In this document: piece after piece, positions 35,721 to 42,713 of the stretch
Layout: each line of letters begins with the position of its first letter
Position numbering within the stretch: position 1 is the stretch's first letter
Source of the DNA: CAVUAF01 sp963739375
GTDB taxonomy: Bacteria > Acidobacteriota > Terriglobia > Terriglobales > Acidobacteriaceae
Reading direction: 5' to 3'
Length of the DNA: 64,000 bases
NCBI GenBank assembly: GCA_963739375.1
Contig: CAVUAF010000007.1
Span: 1-64,000 of the forward strand
Translations under genes and position numbers: made by a program
The notes under the pieces: generated by a model
What the model was told of the DNA's origin: nothing
Databases searched by the model: none
Seen by the model: only the letters and a program-made list of their open reading frames with translations

Positions 35721-36652
35721 CCGCCGCTCCCGCGGGGACGCTGCGCCTGCGCGCCTTTGCGCGCTTCCTGCTCGGCGTGCTGGTGTTGTTCGTTGCCGAG
35801 TTCCTCGCCGGCGGCATTGCCGGTCTGGTGTCGGAGCGACACCGGCTGCTGATGGAGGCGGTCTTCCGCACCGCCTCACTCCTGTTCGTGCTCGCCGGCT
35901 TCGGACTGCTGCTGATCGGCGTGGACAAAGTCCCCGACCGCCCGCTGGCGCGCATGGGGCTCGATCCGCAGGCACGCCCCGGGCCGCAGTGGCTCCTGGG
36001 AATGGGAATCGGCAGCGCCATGGTGCTGGTGTGCGTCAGCGTCATGGCGGTCGCGGGCAATCTCCACTTCGAGTTGGCGCTCACGCCACGCAACGCCGCG
36101 CGCGCGTTGCTGGCGCTCTTCGTGCTTACCGCCGCGGCGATGGGGGAAGAGGTCTCGTTTCGCGGCTACCCGTTGCAGCGCCTGGTGGAGGCGGTGGGCG
36201 CCGCGGGCGCCGTGGTGCTGAGTTCGCTGTTGTTCGGAGTGCTGCACGCGCTCAATCCGCATGCCTCGCGCTGGGCCATCGCCAACACGGCCGCCTTCGG
36301 GGCGCTGATGGCGGTCGCTTACCTGCGCACGCGGCAACTGTGGCTGCCGTGGGGCATGCACCTGGGGTGGAACGTTTCCCTGGGATTCATCTTCGGTCTG
36401 CCGGTCAGCGGTTTCAAGCTGTTCGCCATCGTGGTGAAGGGAACGGCGACGGGGCCGGCCTGGCTGACCGGGGGCAGCTACGGGGTGGAAGGGGGCGCGC
36501 TGGGGACGGCGATGACGCTCCTCGGCGTCATCGCCGTGCTCTACCTGACGCGCCGGCCGTGGCTGCATCCGCGGACGTACGATGCGGCGTCCGCACCGGT
36601 CGTGGGGCTGGTGGCGTCTCCGGGAGGCGCGCCGGCAACGGACGAGCGCTGA
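35717..36652 (+). CDS. CPBP-family intramembrane glutamic protease
   Basis: A 311-aa membrane protein with about eight helices. The catalytic signature is AAAMGEEVSFRGYPLQRL (EExxxR), followed by SSLLFGVLHALNPH (FxxxH) and MHLGWNVSLGFIFG (HxxxN), as in the CAAX-processing/bacteriocin-processing Abi family. Start: GTG at 35717 overlaps the GHMP kinase stop; the frame is open upstream only as a shadow of that gene. Substrates of bacterial CPBP proteases are mostly unknown. The C-terminal 25 residues are a flexible tail. Confidence 0.9.
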   Translation: MTAAPAGTLRLRAFARFLLGVLVLFVAEFLAGGIAGLVSERHRLLMEAVFRTASLLFVLAGFGLLLIGVDKVPDRPLARMGLDPQARPGPQWLLGMGIGSAMVLVCVSVMAVAGNLHFELALTPRNAARALLALFVLTAAAMGEEVSFRGYPLQRLVEAVGAAGAVVLSSLLFGVLHALNPHASRWAIANTAAFGALMAVAYLRTRQLWLPWGMHLGWNVSLGFIFGLPVSGFKLFAIVVKGTATGPAWLTGGSYGVEGGALGTAMTLLGVIAVLYLTRRPWLHPRTYDAASAPVVGLVASPGGAPATDER

Positions 36653-36660
36653 ATGCCGGC

Positions 36661-36692
36661 GGCCGCGAGCGGCCGTTGGCGGCGCGTATAAT
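36661..36692 (+). promoter_or_regulatory. Palindrome and -10 element upstream of the 36.7-kb gene
   Basis: GGCCGCGAGCGGCC (36661-36674) is a perfect short hairpin just after the CPBP stop. TATAAT at 36687-36692 lies 20 bp before the ATG at 36713. No good -35 is seen; the palindrome is GC-rich and lacks a U-tract. Confidence 0.45.
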
Positions 36693-36712
36693 CAAGGCAA
36701 ACGCGGTTCCCC

Positions 36713-37993
36713 ATGGCGCCCCTTCGTATCGTCGCTTGGCTGACGCTGATGGCCGCCGTGTGCGCCTTTGCGTCTCCCCAGGCCCCTGCACCGCCATCGC
36801 AACCGGCGCCGCAAGCGCCCGCCGCGCCCTCGAAGGACCAGCCGCCGGATGCGCAAGCGAACTCGGCGCCGATCGTCGTCACTCCCTCCAGCGGCGAGAC
36901 GACGCCGGCGGAAAGGGCGGTGACGCTCGATTCCGCCGCGGCCAGCGCGGCCGCAAAGGCGACCGCCGCCGCTATCGAGGCGGAGCGCAAGATCATGGCG
37001 AATGCCCGGCCCCTGGAGCCGCCGACACGGGTCACGCTCATCCGTGGCCTGAACGCCGAGTTCGTCTACCTGCGGCGCACCTTCCCCATCACCGAAAAAG
37101 GCCTGACGCTGAAGCACGGACAACTCAGGCCCGAGGGCACGGAGTTGCGCCAGCTCATTGCCGAATACGGCATCGCCGCGCGTCCCGGCGACAAGGGGCA
37201 GATCACCGACATCCAGTTCAAAGGCAACGCCATCGTCTTTGAACTGAACGGCGGCGGGAAGAAGAAGGTGAAGTGGTACCAGCGCATCCAAATCGGCGGC
37301 GCGGGCGGCATGTCCCCGGTGGCGCCAGTGGGCGACGGCTCCATGGCGCACGGCTCGCGGCTCACCCTCGAGTTCGACAAGTTCGTGCCCAACCTTACCG
37401 TCGAGCAGGCGAAGCAGTTGCTGGCGCCGGTCTTCGATTTCAGCTCCAAGAGCGCCATCCAGGCCTACACCGACACCCTGCCCCCCAAGGTGAAAGCAGC
37501 GATCGACAAGCACCAGGTGCTGGTCGGCATGAACCGCGAGATGGTGATCTACGCCAAAGGGCGGCCGGGACAGAAAATCCGCGAGCGCGACGAGACGGTC
37601 GATTACGAGGAGTGGGTGTACGGCATTCCGCCGCAGCAGGTGGAGTTCATCCGCTTCGTCAAGGACGAAGTGGTGCAGGTCAAGACCATGACCGTGGACG
37701 GCCACCGCATCGTCAAGACCGAGAAAGAAGTGGACCTGGCTGCCATCCTGCATCCCCCCGTCCCGGCCGAGGAAGCGGCCGCGGCGCAACCCGGCGCGGC
37801 GAACGCCGGCGACAATGCCGGTCCGGCGAAGCACCCCACGCTGCGCCGTCCGGGAGAAGCTGCGCCTGACACCAGCGGCAACCCGCAGGGCACGGTGCCG
37901 TATCCGCACGATCCCAACCATCCCCTCGATCCCACCGCCCCGCCCGGCACTCCGGGTGCACCGCCGCCGCAGCCGCCCAAGCCGCCGGCATAG
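36713..37993 (+). CDS. Exported hypothetical protein with proline-rich ends
   Basis: A 426-aa protein with signal peptide (APLRIVAWLTLMAAVCAFAS). Residues 25-75 and 345-426 are low-complexity, rich in Pro and Ala. The ordered middle begins VTLIRGLNAEFVYLRRTFPI, continues LIAEYGIAARPGDKGQITDI and GSRLTLEFDKFVPNLTVEQA, and ends with VDYEEWVYGIPPQQVEFIRF and VVQVKTMTVDGHRIVKTEKE. The last part resembles the small beta-rich domain found in SmpA/BamE-like proteins, but I cannot assign a function. It probably acts in the periplasm. It lies in a co-directional group with nadE and a DsbA-like gene. Confidence 0.75.
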   Translation: MAPLRIVAWLTLMAAVCAFASPQAPAPPSQPAPQAPAAPSKDQPPDAQANSAPIVVTPSSGETTPAERAVTLDSAAASAAAKATAAAIEAERKIMANARPLEPPTRVTLIRGLNAEFVYLRRTFPITEKGLTLKHGQLRPEGTELRQLIAEYGIAARPGDKGQITDIQFKGNAIVFELNGGGKKKVKWYQRIQIGGAGGMSPVAPVGDGSMAHGSRLTLEFDKFVPNLTVEQAKQLLAPVFDFSSKSAIQAYTDTLPPKVKAAIDKHQVLVGMNREMVIYAKGRPGQKIRERDETVDYEEWVYGIPPQQVEFIRFVKDEVVQVKTMTVDGHRIVKTEKEVDLAAILHPPVPAEEAAAAQPGAANAGDNAGPAKHPTLRRPGEAAPDTSGNPQGTVPYPHDPNHPLDPTAPPGTPGAPPPQPPKPPA

Positions 37994-38018
37994 CGTCGCG
38001 GCGCTGCTCCCCGAGTCA

Positions 38019-38048
38019 TTGGCGTTTGGGGGTGCGGCCTTTTACACT
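38019..38048 (+). promoter_or_regulatory. Predicted promoter of nadE
   Basis: TTGGCG (38019-38024) and TACACT (38043-38048) with an 18-bp spacer. The ATG at 38057 lies 8 bp after the -10, so the transcript would be nearly leaderless. Confidence 0.5.
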
Positions 38049-38056
38049 GCTAACTG

Positions 38057-39697
38057 ATGAAGATTGCGCTGGGCCAGATCAATCCCACGGTCGGAGATTT
38101 CAGCGGCAACGCGGCCAAAATTGTGGAGTACGCGCGGCGCGCCCGCGGCGCCGGCGCCGAGCTCGCCATCTTTCCCGAACTCAGCCTCTGCGGCTACCCG
38201 CCCCGCGACCTGGTTGAAAAGCCGTCGTTCCTGGCCCGCAACCAGGAGACCCTGGAGCAGATTGCGCGCGACACCGCCGGCATCGCGGTCATCTGCGGTC
38301 TGGTCACGCCGGCGCGCGCCGAGACCGGAAAGCGCGCCATGAATGCGGCGGCACTGGTGCGCGACGGCAAGGTCGCCTTCCTCCAGTGCAAGCGCCTGCT
38401 GCCCACCTACGATGTCTTTGACGAGCTGCGCAACTTCGCCCCTGCCGAGCACCAGGAACTGCTGCCGTTCTGCGGCAAGCAGATGGCCCTCACCATCTGC
38501 GAGGACGCGTGGAACGACAAGCACTTCTGGAACCGCCGGCTCTACGGCGTCGATCCCATCGAAGAACTGATCCAGGCGGGCGGCAACTTCGTGCTCAACA
38601 TCAGTGCCTCGCCCTTCTGCGTGGGCAAGCCCGAGTTGCGGCGCGAGATGATGGCCGCCATCGCCACCCGCCACCGCGTGCCGGTGGTGCTGGTCAACCA
38701 GGTGGGCGGCAACGACAGCCTCATCTTCGACGGCTCCAGCCTGGTCATCGCGCCCGACGGCCGCACCATCGCCCAGGCGCGCTCCTTTCAGGAAGACCTG
38801 GTCTATTTCGATTCCGACGCGCTGACCGGCGAGATTCACGACCAGCTCGCGGGCGTAGAGGCGACCGCCTACGCCGCGCTGGTGCTGGGCACGCGCGATT
38901 ACGTGACCAAGTGCAGCTTCCGGCGGGTGATCATCGGGCTGAGCGGCGGCATCGATTCCGCCCTGACCGCCTGCATCGCGGTCGACGCCCTGGGCGCGGA
39001 GAACGTGACGGGCATCGGCATGCCCAGCCCGTATTCCTCGTCCGGCTCCATTGACGACGCGCGCGCCCTGGCCGCGAACCTCGGCATCCGCTTCGAACTG
39101 GTCGAGATCAGCGGCGCCTTCGCCGCCTTCCGCCAGGTGCTGGCGCCAGTGTTTGCCGGGCGCGAAGAAGACGTCACCGAAGAGAACATCCAGTCGCGCA
39201 TTCGCGGCGTACTGCTCATGGCCCTGTCGAACAAGTTCGGCGCCCTGGTGCTGAGCACCGGCAACAAGTCGGAGATCGGTGTCGGCTACTGCACGCTGTA
39301 CGGCGACATGGTGGGCGGGCTCGCCGTCATCTCCGATGTGCCCAAGACCATGGTCTACCGCCTGAGCCACTACGTGAACTCGCGCCGGGCGGTGATTCCG
39401 CAATCCACGCTGGAGAAGGCGCCGTCGGCCGAGCTGCGGCCCAACCAGACCGACCAGGACACGCTGCCACCTTACGACGTGCTCGACACCGTGCTGGAAG
39501 ACTACGTCGAGGACAACCGGAGCGCGGAACAGATTGCGGCGGCGCGTGGCTACGACCTGGCGCTGGTCCGCAAGGTCATCCGCATGGTGGAGCGCGCCGA
39601 GTACAAGCGCCAGCAGGCGGCGCCGGGGCTGAAGATTTCCGGCAAAGCCTTCGGCGTAGGCCGCCGCTTCCCCATCGCCGCGCGTTCCGAGGTTTGA
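38057..39697 (+). CDS. nadE: Glutamine-dependent NAD(+) synthetase
   Basis: A 546-aa two-domain enzyme converting deamido-NAD to NAD with ATP and glutamine. The N-terminal nitrilase-type glutaminase domain has the catalytic triad Glu in LAIFPELSLCGYPPRDL, Lys in QCKRLLPTYDVFDE and Cys in ALTICEDAWNDKHFW. The C-terminal synthetase domain has the ATP P-loop VIIGLSGGIDSALTACIAVD and STGNKSEIGVGYCTLYGDM. Length is normal for the glutamine-dependent type. Confidence 0.97.
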   Translation: MKIALGQINPTVGDFSGNAAKIVEYARRARGAGAELAIFPELSLCGYPPRDLVEKPSFLARNQETLEQIARDTAGIAVICGLVTPARAETGKRAMNAAALVRDGKVAFLQCKRLLPTYDVFDELRNFAPAEHQELLPFCGKQMALTICEDAWNDKHFWNRRLYGVDPIEELIQAGGNFVLNISASPFCVGKPELRREMMAAIATRHRVPVVLVNQVGGNDSLIFDGSSLVIAPDGRTIAQARSFQEDLVYFDSDALTGEIHDQLAGVEATAYAALVLGTRDYVTKCSFRRVIIGLSGGIDSALTACIAVDALGAENVTGIGMPSPYSSSGSIDDARALAANLGIRFELVEISGAFAAFRQVLAPVFAGREEDVTEENIQSRIRGVLLMALSNKFGALVLSTGNKSEIGVGYCTLYGDMVGGLAVISDVPKTMVYRLSHYVNSRRAVIPQSTLEKAPSAELRPNQTDQDTLPPYDVLDTVLEDYVEDNRSAEQIAAARGYDLALVRKVIRMVERAEYKRQQAAPGLKISGKAFGVGRRFPIAARSEV

Positions 39698-39755
39698 TGG
39701 TGTGACGCGGACGCCGTCGTCCGCGCAGCCCGCGCCGCGGGCGAAAGAAGAAATC

Positions 39756-40649
39756 ATGAAACGTTCGCTATGGCTCGCACTGATCCTGTCCGTGTGCCTC
39801 TCCGCGCTGGCGCAACAAAAACCGAAACCCGCCGCCTCGCCGGCGGCGCCGGCCGCGCCTGCGCCCAACCCCGCGTTGCCCACCGCCGAAGTTGTCGATT
39901 CCTTCCTCCGCCACTACTTTGGCTGGGACCCCAACGTGCAATGGCAGGTGGGCAAAATCACCATGACCAGCGCCGGCGTGCCCGAGGTGGTGGTGGCGGT
40001 CACCAATCCCCAGGGCCAGCAGACGCTGCGCCTCTACATCACGCCCGACGGAAGGCACGCCATCAGCGGCGACATGGTGTCGTTTGGCGCTGATCCGTTC
40101 GCGCGCATCCGCGAGCTGTTGAGCAAGGGCAACGGCGTGGCGCGCGGCCCCGCCGATTCGCCGCTCACCATCGTCGAGTTCAGCGACCTGCAGTGCTCGA
40201 CGTGCAAGAACGCGCAGCCCATCATCGACAAGGTCCTGGCCGACCATCCCAACGCCCGCTTCGTCTTCCAGAATTTCCCGCTCCCCATGCACGACTGGGC
40301 GGTGAAGGCGGCGCAATGGGCCGAGTGTGCCGGCCGGCAGAATGCCGGCGCCTTCTGGAAGTGGGTGCCCAGCGTGTACGCGGCCCAGGGCGAGATCACG
40401 CTGGAGACCGCCGATCAGAGGCTCGGCACGCTGCTGGCCACGGCCGGCGGCGACGTGCGCGTGGTGGAAGCCTGCGTCGCTCAGCCCGACACTAACGCGC
40501 GCGTCCAGGAGTCGCTGCGCCTGGGCGTCGCAGTCGACGTCGGTGGCACCCCTACCGTCTTCGTCAACGGCCGCAAGATCGCCAACATCATCGGCACCCC
40601 TTACCAGGCGCTCGACATGATCATCAAGTACCAGGCGGGGCAGAAGTAA
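39756..40649 (+). CDS. DsbA-like thiol oxidoreductase, exported
   Basis: A 297-aa protein with signal peptide MKRSLWLALILSVCLSALAQ and an Ala/Pro linker. Residues 45-125 form an extra domain (VVDSFLRHYFGWDPNVQWQV, VVAVTNPQGQQTLRLYITPD) often seen in acidobacterial DsbA-like proteins. The thioredoxin fold follows: LTIVEFSDLQCSTCKNAQP with active site Cys147-Ser-Thr-Cys150 and VGGTPTVFVNGRKI containing the cis-Pro. It should oxidise or isomerise disulfides in the periplasm. The start is placed at the signal peptide Met; 18 upstream codons are dispensable. Confidence 0.9.
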   Translation: MKRSLWLALILSVCLSALAQQKPKPAASPAAPAAPAPNPALPTAEVVDSFLRHYFGWDPNVQWQVGKITMTSAGVPEVVVAVTNPQGQQTLRLYITPDGRHAISGDMVSFGADPFARIRELLSKGNGVARGPADSPLTIVEFSDLQCSTCKNAQPIIDKVLADHPNARFVFQNFPLPMHDWAVKAAQWAECAGRQNAGAFWKWVPSVYAAQGEITLETADQRLGTLLATAGGDVRVVEACVAQPDTNARVQESLRLGVAVDVGGTPTVFVNGRKIANIIGTPYQALDMIIKYQAGQK

Positions 40650-40704
40650 GTTGGCGATTGGGGAGGCGCTGTCCGCTTCCCGCTTCCCGCGTTTGGCACG
40701 TTGA

Positions 40705-40910
40705 TTGCGCCCTGGGGGTACCCCCCTCCCCCCGGTATCCCGAGAAATCAACGACTTACGGGAGGCTTTCCCGCCAAGTATTTGCCGAGCAAGGACTTAA
40801 GTATGAGGTCTTTGATAAGAAAGAACTTAGCCGGGTGTCGCCACGCGGGGCGCTCTGGGCACTGGCTAGCAGGGTAGAGGTACGGGCCGACGGCGTCAAG
40901 CGCTAAGTTT
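40705..40910. other. Non-coding intergenic element (GGGGGTACCCCC then AT-richer spaced ACTTA words)
   Basis: In the 483-bp gap 40650-41132 no gene is supported. A GGGGGTACCCCC palindrome and C-run are followed by three loosely similar units ending in ACTTA (ACGACTTAC near 40753, AGGACTTAA near 40794, AGAACTTAG near 40824), then an AT-richer stretch to about 40935. The composition is unlike flanking genes. It could be a small RNA, a regulatory region or a decayed repeat; the short open frames in it look random. Confidence 0.45.
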
Positions 40911-40957
40911 TGTTTAGTTTCAATGACATAAGCTTAAAGATATGGCATGAGACAAAC

Positions 40958-40985
40958 GCGGAAAGCGGACAGCGGACAGCGGGTT
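40958..40985. repeat. GCGGACA heptamer tract
   Basis: GCGGAAA, GCGGACA, GCGGACA, GCGGGTT in tandem with period 7, in the gap before the FGE-like gene. Confidence 0.75.
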
Positions 40986-41132
40986 CACCACGCCAGCATG
41001 ACCAGCCCGCGCGACCGCGTCTTTGTCAACGGCCGCGCCGATTCCGCTTGGTCCGCGGGCAGGCGCGAAATAGAATGCAGCGGGCGCTCCGCCGGTTGCG
41101 GTTTTTGGTAAGCGTGGAGCGGCCCTGCGATC

Positions 41133-42170
41133 ATGCGGGTCTTCCACATACTTTTGTTTCTGCTGTGCGTGGCGGTATGCGCGACGCTGCTGGTTTCTCT
41201 GCGCGCTGCGGTGTGGGCGGCGCCGCCCACACCCCAAGAGACCACGCGCACTACGCCACTCAGCGAAGTGGAAGTGGTGCAAGGCCCTTACCAGGGTCTT
41301 CCGCCCAAGCGCATGGCCGCGCTGGTGGAGCGGCTCGGGGTGGACTTCCAGGTCACGCCGCAGGTCGAGCAGGAGCTGCGCGCCGCCGGTGCGGACGATG
41401 CCTTGCTGGCGGCAATCCGGGCGAAGCGCAAGGCGCAGGAGACAGAGGCGGCGCGCCAAAGAGAGCAGGAAGCGCAAAAAGCGAAGGCGCAGGAGAAGCC
41501 GGCCGGAGCGACCAAGGTCAATCCCAAAGACGGTTTGATCTACGTATGGATTCCGCCGGGGACCTTCACCATGGGGTGCTCGCCGGGAGATGGTGAATGT
41601 GGCGACAACGAAAAGCCGGCGCACCAGGTGACGCTGAGCAAGGGCTTCTGGCTGGGGCGAACGGAGGTAACCCAGGCTGCCTACCAAAGGGTGAAGGGCG
41701 CGAACCCCAGCTATTTCAAGGGCGACCGGTTGCCGGTGGAGCAAGTTAATTGGGACGAGGCGAGCAGCTACTGCTCGGCCGTAGGGATGCGGCTGCCCAC
41801 AGAGGCCGAGTGGGAGTACGCGGCACGGGCGGGGAGCACGGCCTCGCGCTACGGCGATGTGGATGCCATTGCGTGGCACGACAGCAACAGCGGAGGGAAG
41901 ACGCACGAAGTCGCGCAGAAGCAGGCCAACCCTTGGGGTCTTTACGACATGCTGGGGAATGTGTGGGAGTGGACGGCGGACTGGTACGACGCGAACTATT
42001 ACCAGCACAGCGAATCCCGTGACTCCACCGGCCCGTCAAGCGGCGCGACGCGGTCGCTGCGCGGGGGTTCGTGGTACGACTATCCCGGGCTCTCGCGCGT
42101 GTCGCTCCGCCTCAGGCTCCAGCCTGGCCTCCGCAACGTCTACCTCGGGGTTCGTTGTGGCGGGGAATAA
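41133..42170 (+). CDS. Formylglycine-generating-enzyme-fold (SUMF1) exported protein
   Basis: A 345-aa protein. An N-terminal hydrophobic segment (VFHILLFLLCVAVCATLLVS) targets it to the membrane or beyond. A region containing LSEVEVVQGPYQGLPPKRMA and ELRAAGADDALLAAIRAKRK is followed by a Gln/Glu/Lys coiled stretch. The FGE-sulfatase domain begins at about residue 130: IYVWIPPGTFTMGCSPGDG, FWLGRTEVTQAAYQRV, MRLPTEAEWEYAARAG and NPWGLYDMLGNVWEWTADWY. The final 35 residues (RGGSW to VRCGGE) follow the pattern of a diversity-generating-retroelement variable region. The fold is C-type-lectin-like; real formylglycine activity is not implied. It converges with a truncated kinase gene whose relatives are often fused to this domain. 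Confidence 0.9.
   Translation: MRVFHILLFLLCVAVCATLLVSLRAAVWAAPPTPQETTRTTPLSEVEVVQGPYQGLPPKRMAALVERLGVDFQVTPQVEQELRAAGADDALLAAIRAKRKAQETEAARQREQEAQKAKAQEKPAGATKVNPKDGLIYVWIPPGTFTMGCSPGDGECGDNEKPAHQVTLSKGFWLGRTEVTQAAYQRVKGANPSYFKGDRLPVEQVNWDEASSYCSAVGMRLPTEAEWEYAARAGSTASRYGDVDAIAWHDSNSGGKTHEVAQKQANPWGLYDMLGNVWEWTADWYDANYYQHSESRDSTGPSSGATRSLRGGSWYDYPGLSRVSLRLRLQPGLRNVYLGVRCGGE
42060..42158 (+). other. Candidate DGR-type variable region at the 3' end of the FGE-like gene
   Basis: Codons from R310 to C338. Invariant-looking residues (RGGSW, P, R, R, R, G, R, C) alternate with positions that in DGR templates are usually AAC. Here those codons are TAC, GAC, CTC, CTC, CTC, CTC, CTC, AAC, GTC, TAC and CTC. 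All end in C and are explainable as adenine-only changes from AAC, or ATC in one case. Leucine is encoded only by CTC in this stretch, while CTG dominates elsewhere. No reverse transcriptase or template repeat is in the window, so this is only a candidate. Confidence 0.4.
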
Positions 42171-42218
42171 TTCACTTTAGTTCTTTCTCTTTTCACTTCT
42201 TGATTTTGACTTCTCAAA
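42171..42218. repeat. AT-rich heptamer-like tract between the FGE-like gene and the truncated kinase
   Basis: Period-7 units AGTTCTT, TCTCTTT, TCACTTC, TTGATTT, TGACTTC follow the FGE-like stop. The tract is at the point where the kinase homology ends. Confidence 0.6.
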
Positions 42219-42232
42219 CAGTGGGGGCGGCA

Positions 42233-42553
42233 AAAATCTTGCACCGCCACCGCGTTGGGATGGCGCAGCTTGCGCGTCAGCTTGGCCTCGTGGCGAAAAC
42301 GCTTCAGGAATTCTTCGTTTTCGGCCAAGTCGGGATTGACTACCTTGATGGCGCGGACCTCGTCGAAGGCTTTGTGGTGCGCGCGATAGACCGTGGCCAT
42401 GCCGCCCGCGCCCAGCTTCTCCAGGATGACGTATTTGCCGCGGATGATGGTGCCCGGCTCGATGTCGGAACTCTGGCGCAGCGGCGAGTAGTCGCGCGGG
42501 CACACGTCGAAGCTGTTCGGATAGCGCGCGCTGCACGCAGAGCAATATTTCAT
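42233..42553 (-). pseudogene. Truncated Ser/Thr protein kinase (zinc ribbon and N-lobe only)
   Basis: The minus strand starts MKYCSACSARYPNSFDVCPR (two Cys pairs of a zinc ribbon), then GTIIRGKYVILEKLGAGGMA with the glycine loop, RAIKVVNPDLAENEEFLKRF with the catalytic Lys, and RHEAKLTRKLRHPNAVAVQD. Homology stops abruptly at about 42233; the frame then runs through repeat DNA to 42140. The C-lobe with the HRD and DFG motifs is absent. It is therefore the 5' remnant of a kinase, cut at the heptamer-like tract. In related bacteria such kinases often precede or are fused to FGE-sulfatase domains, which suggests a local rearrangement. Confidence 0.85.
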
Positions 42554-42641
42554 CGCGTTAGGTCGGTGCCCAGGAGTGGCGGGAATATAGCGCGAAACCG
42601 AGGGGAATCCAACGCGGAAGTGGCGAGCCAGATCCCCTCAG

Positions 42642-42696
42642 GGGCTAAAGCCCGTTGATTCTGAGCAGCTGCTGACGGCACGGCTGAAGCCGTGCC
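42642..42696. repeat. Paired REP-like palindromes
   Basis: GGGCTAAAGCCC (42642-42653) and GGCACGGCTGAAGCCGTGCC (42677-42696). The cores GCTAAAGC and GCTGAAGC match the style of the palindromes at 5945-6031. They lie between the secretin stop and the kinase remnant. Confidence 0.75.
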
Positions 42697-42713
42697 CCTC
42701 CGAAAGAGTCGAG

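Noticed and set aside
40658..40906. 82-codon open frame in the 40.7-kb gap
   Set aside because: It starts in a palindrome and C-run, crosses the spaced ACTTA units, has no ribosome-binding site and no recognisable protein features.
42140..42232. Last 30 codons of the truncated kinase frame as genuine protein
   Set aside because: They are encoded by the repeat tract and the end of the convergent FGE-fold gene and do not match kinase C-lobe sequence.
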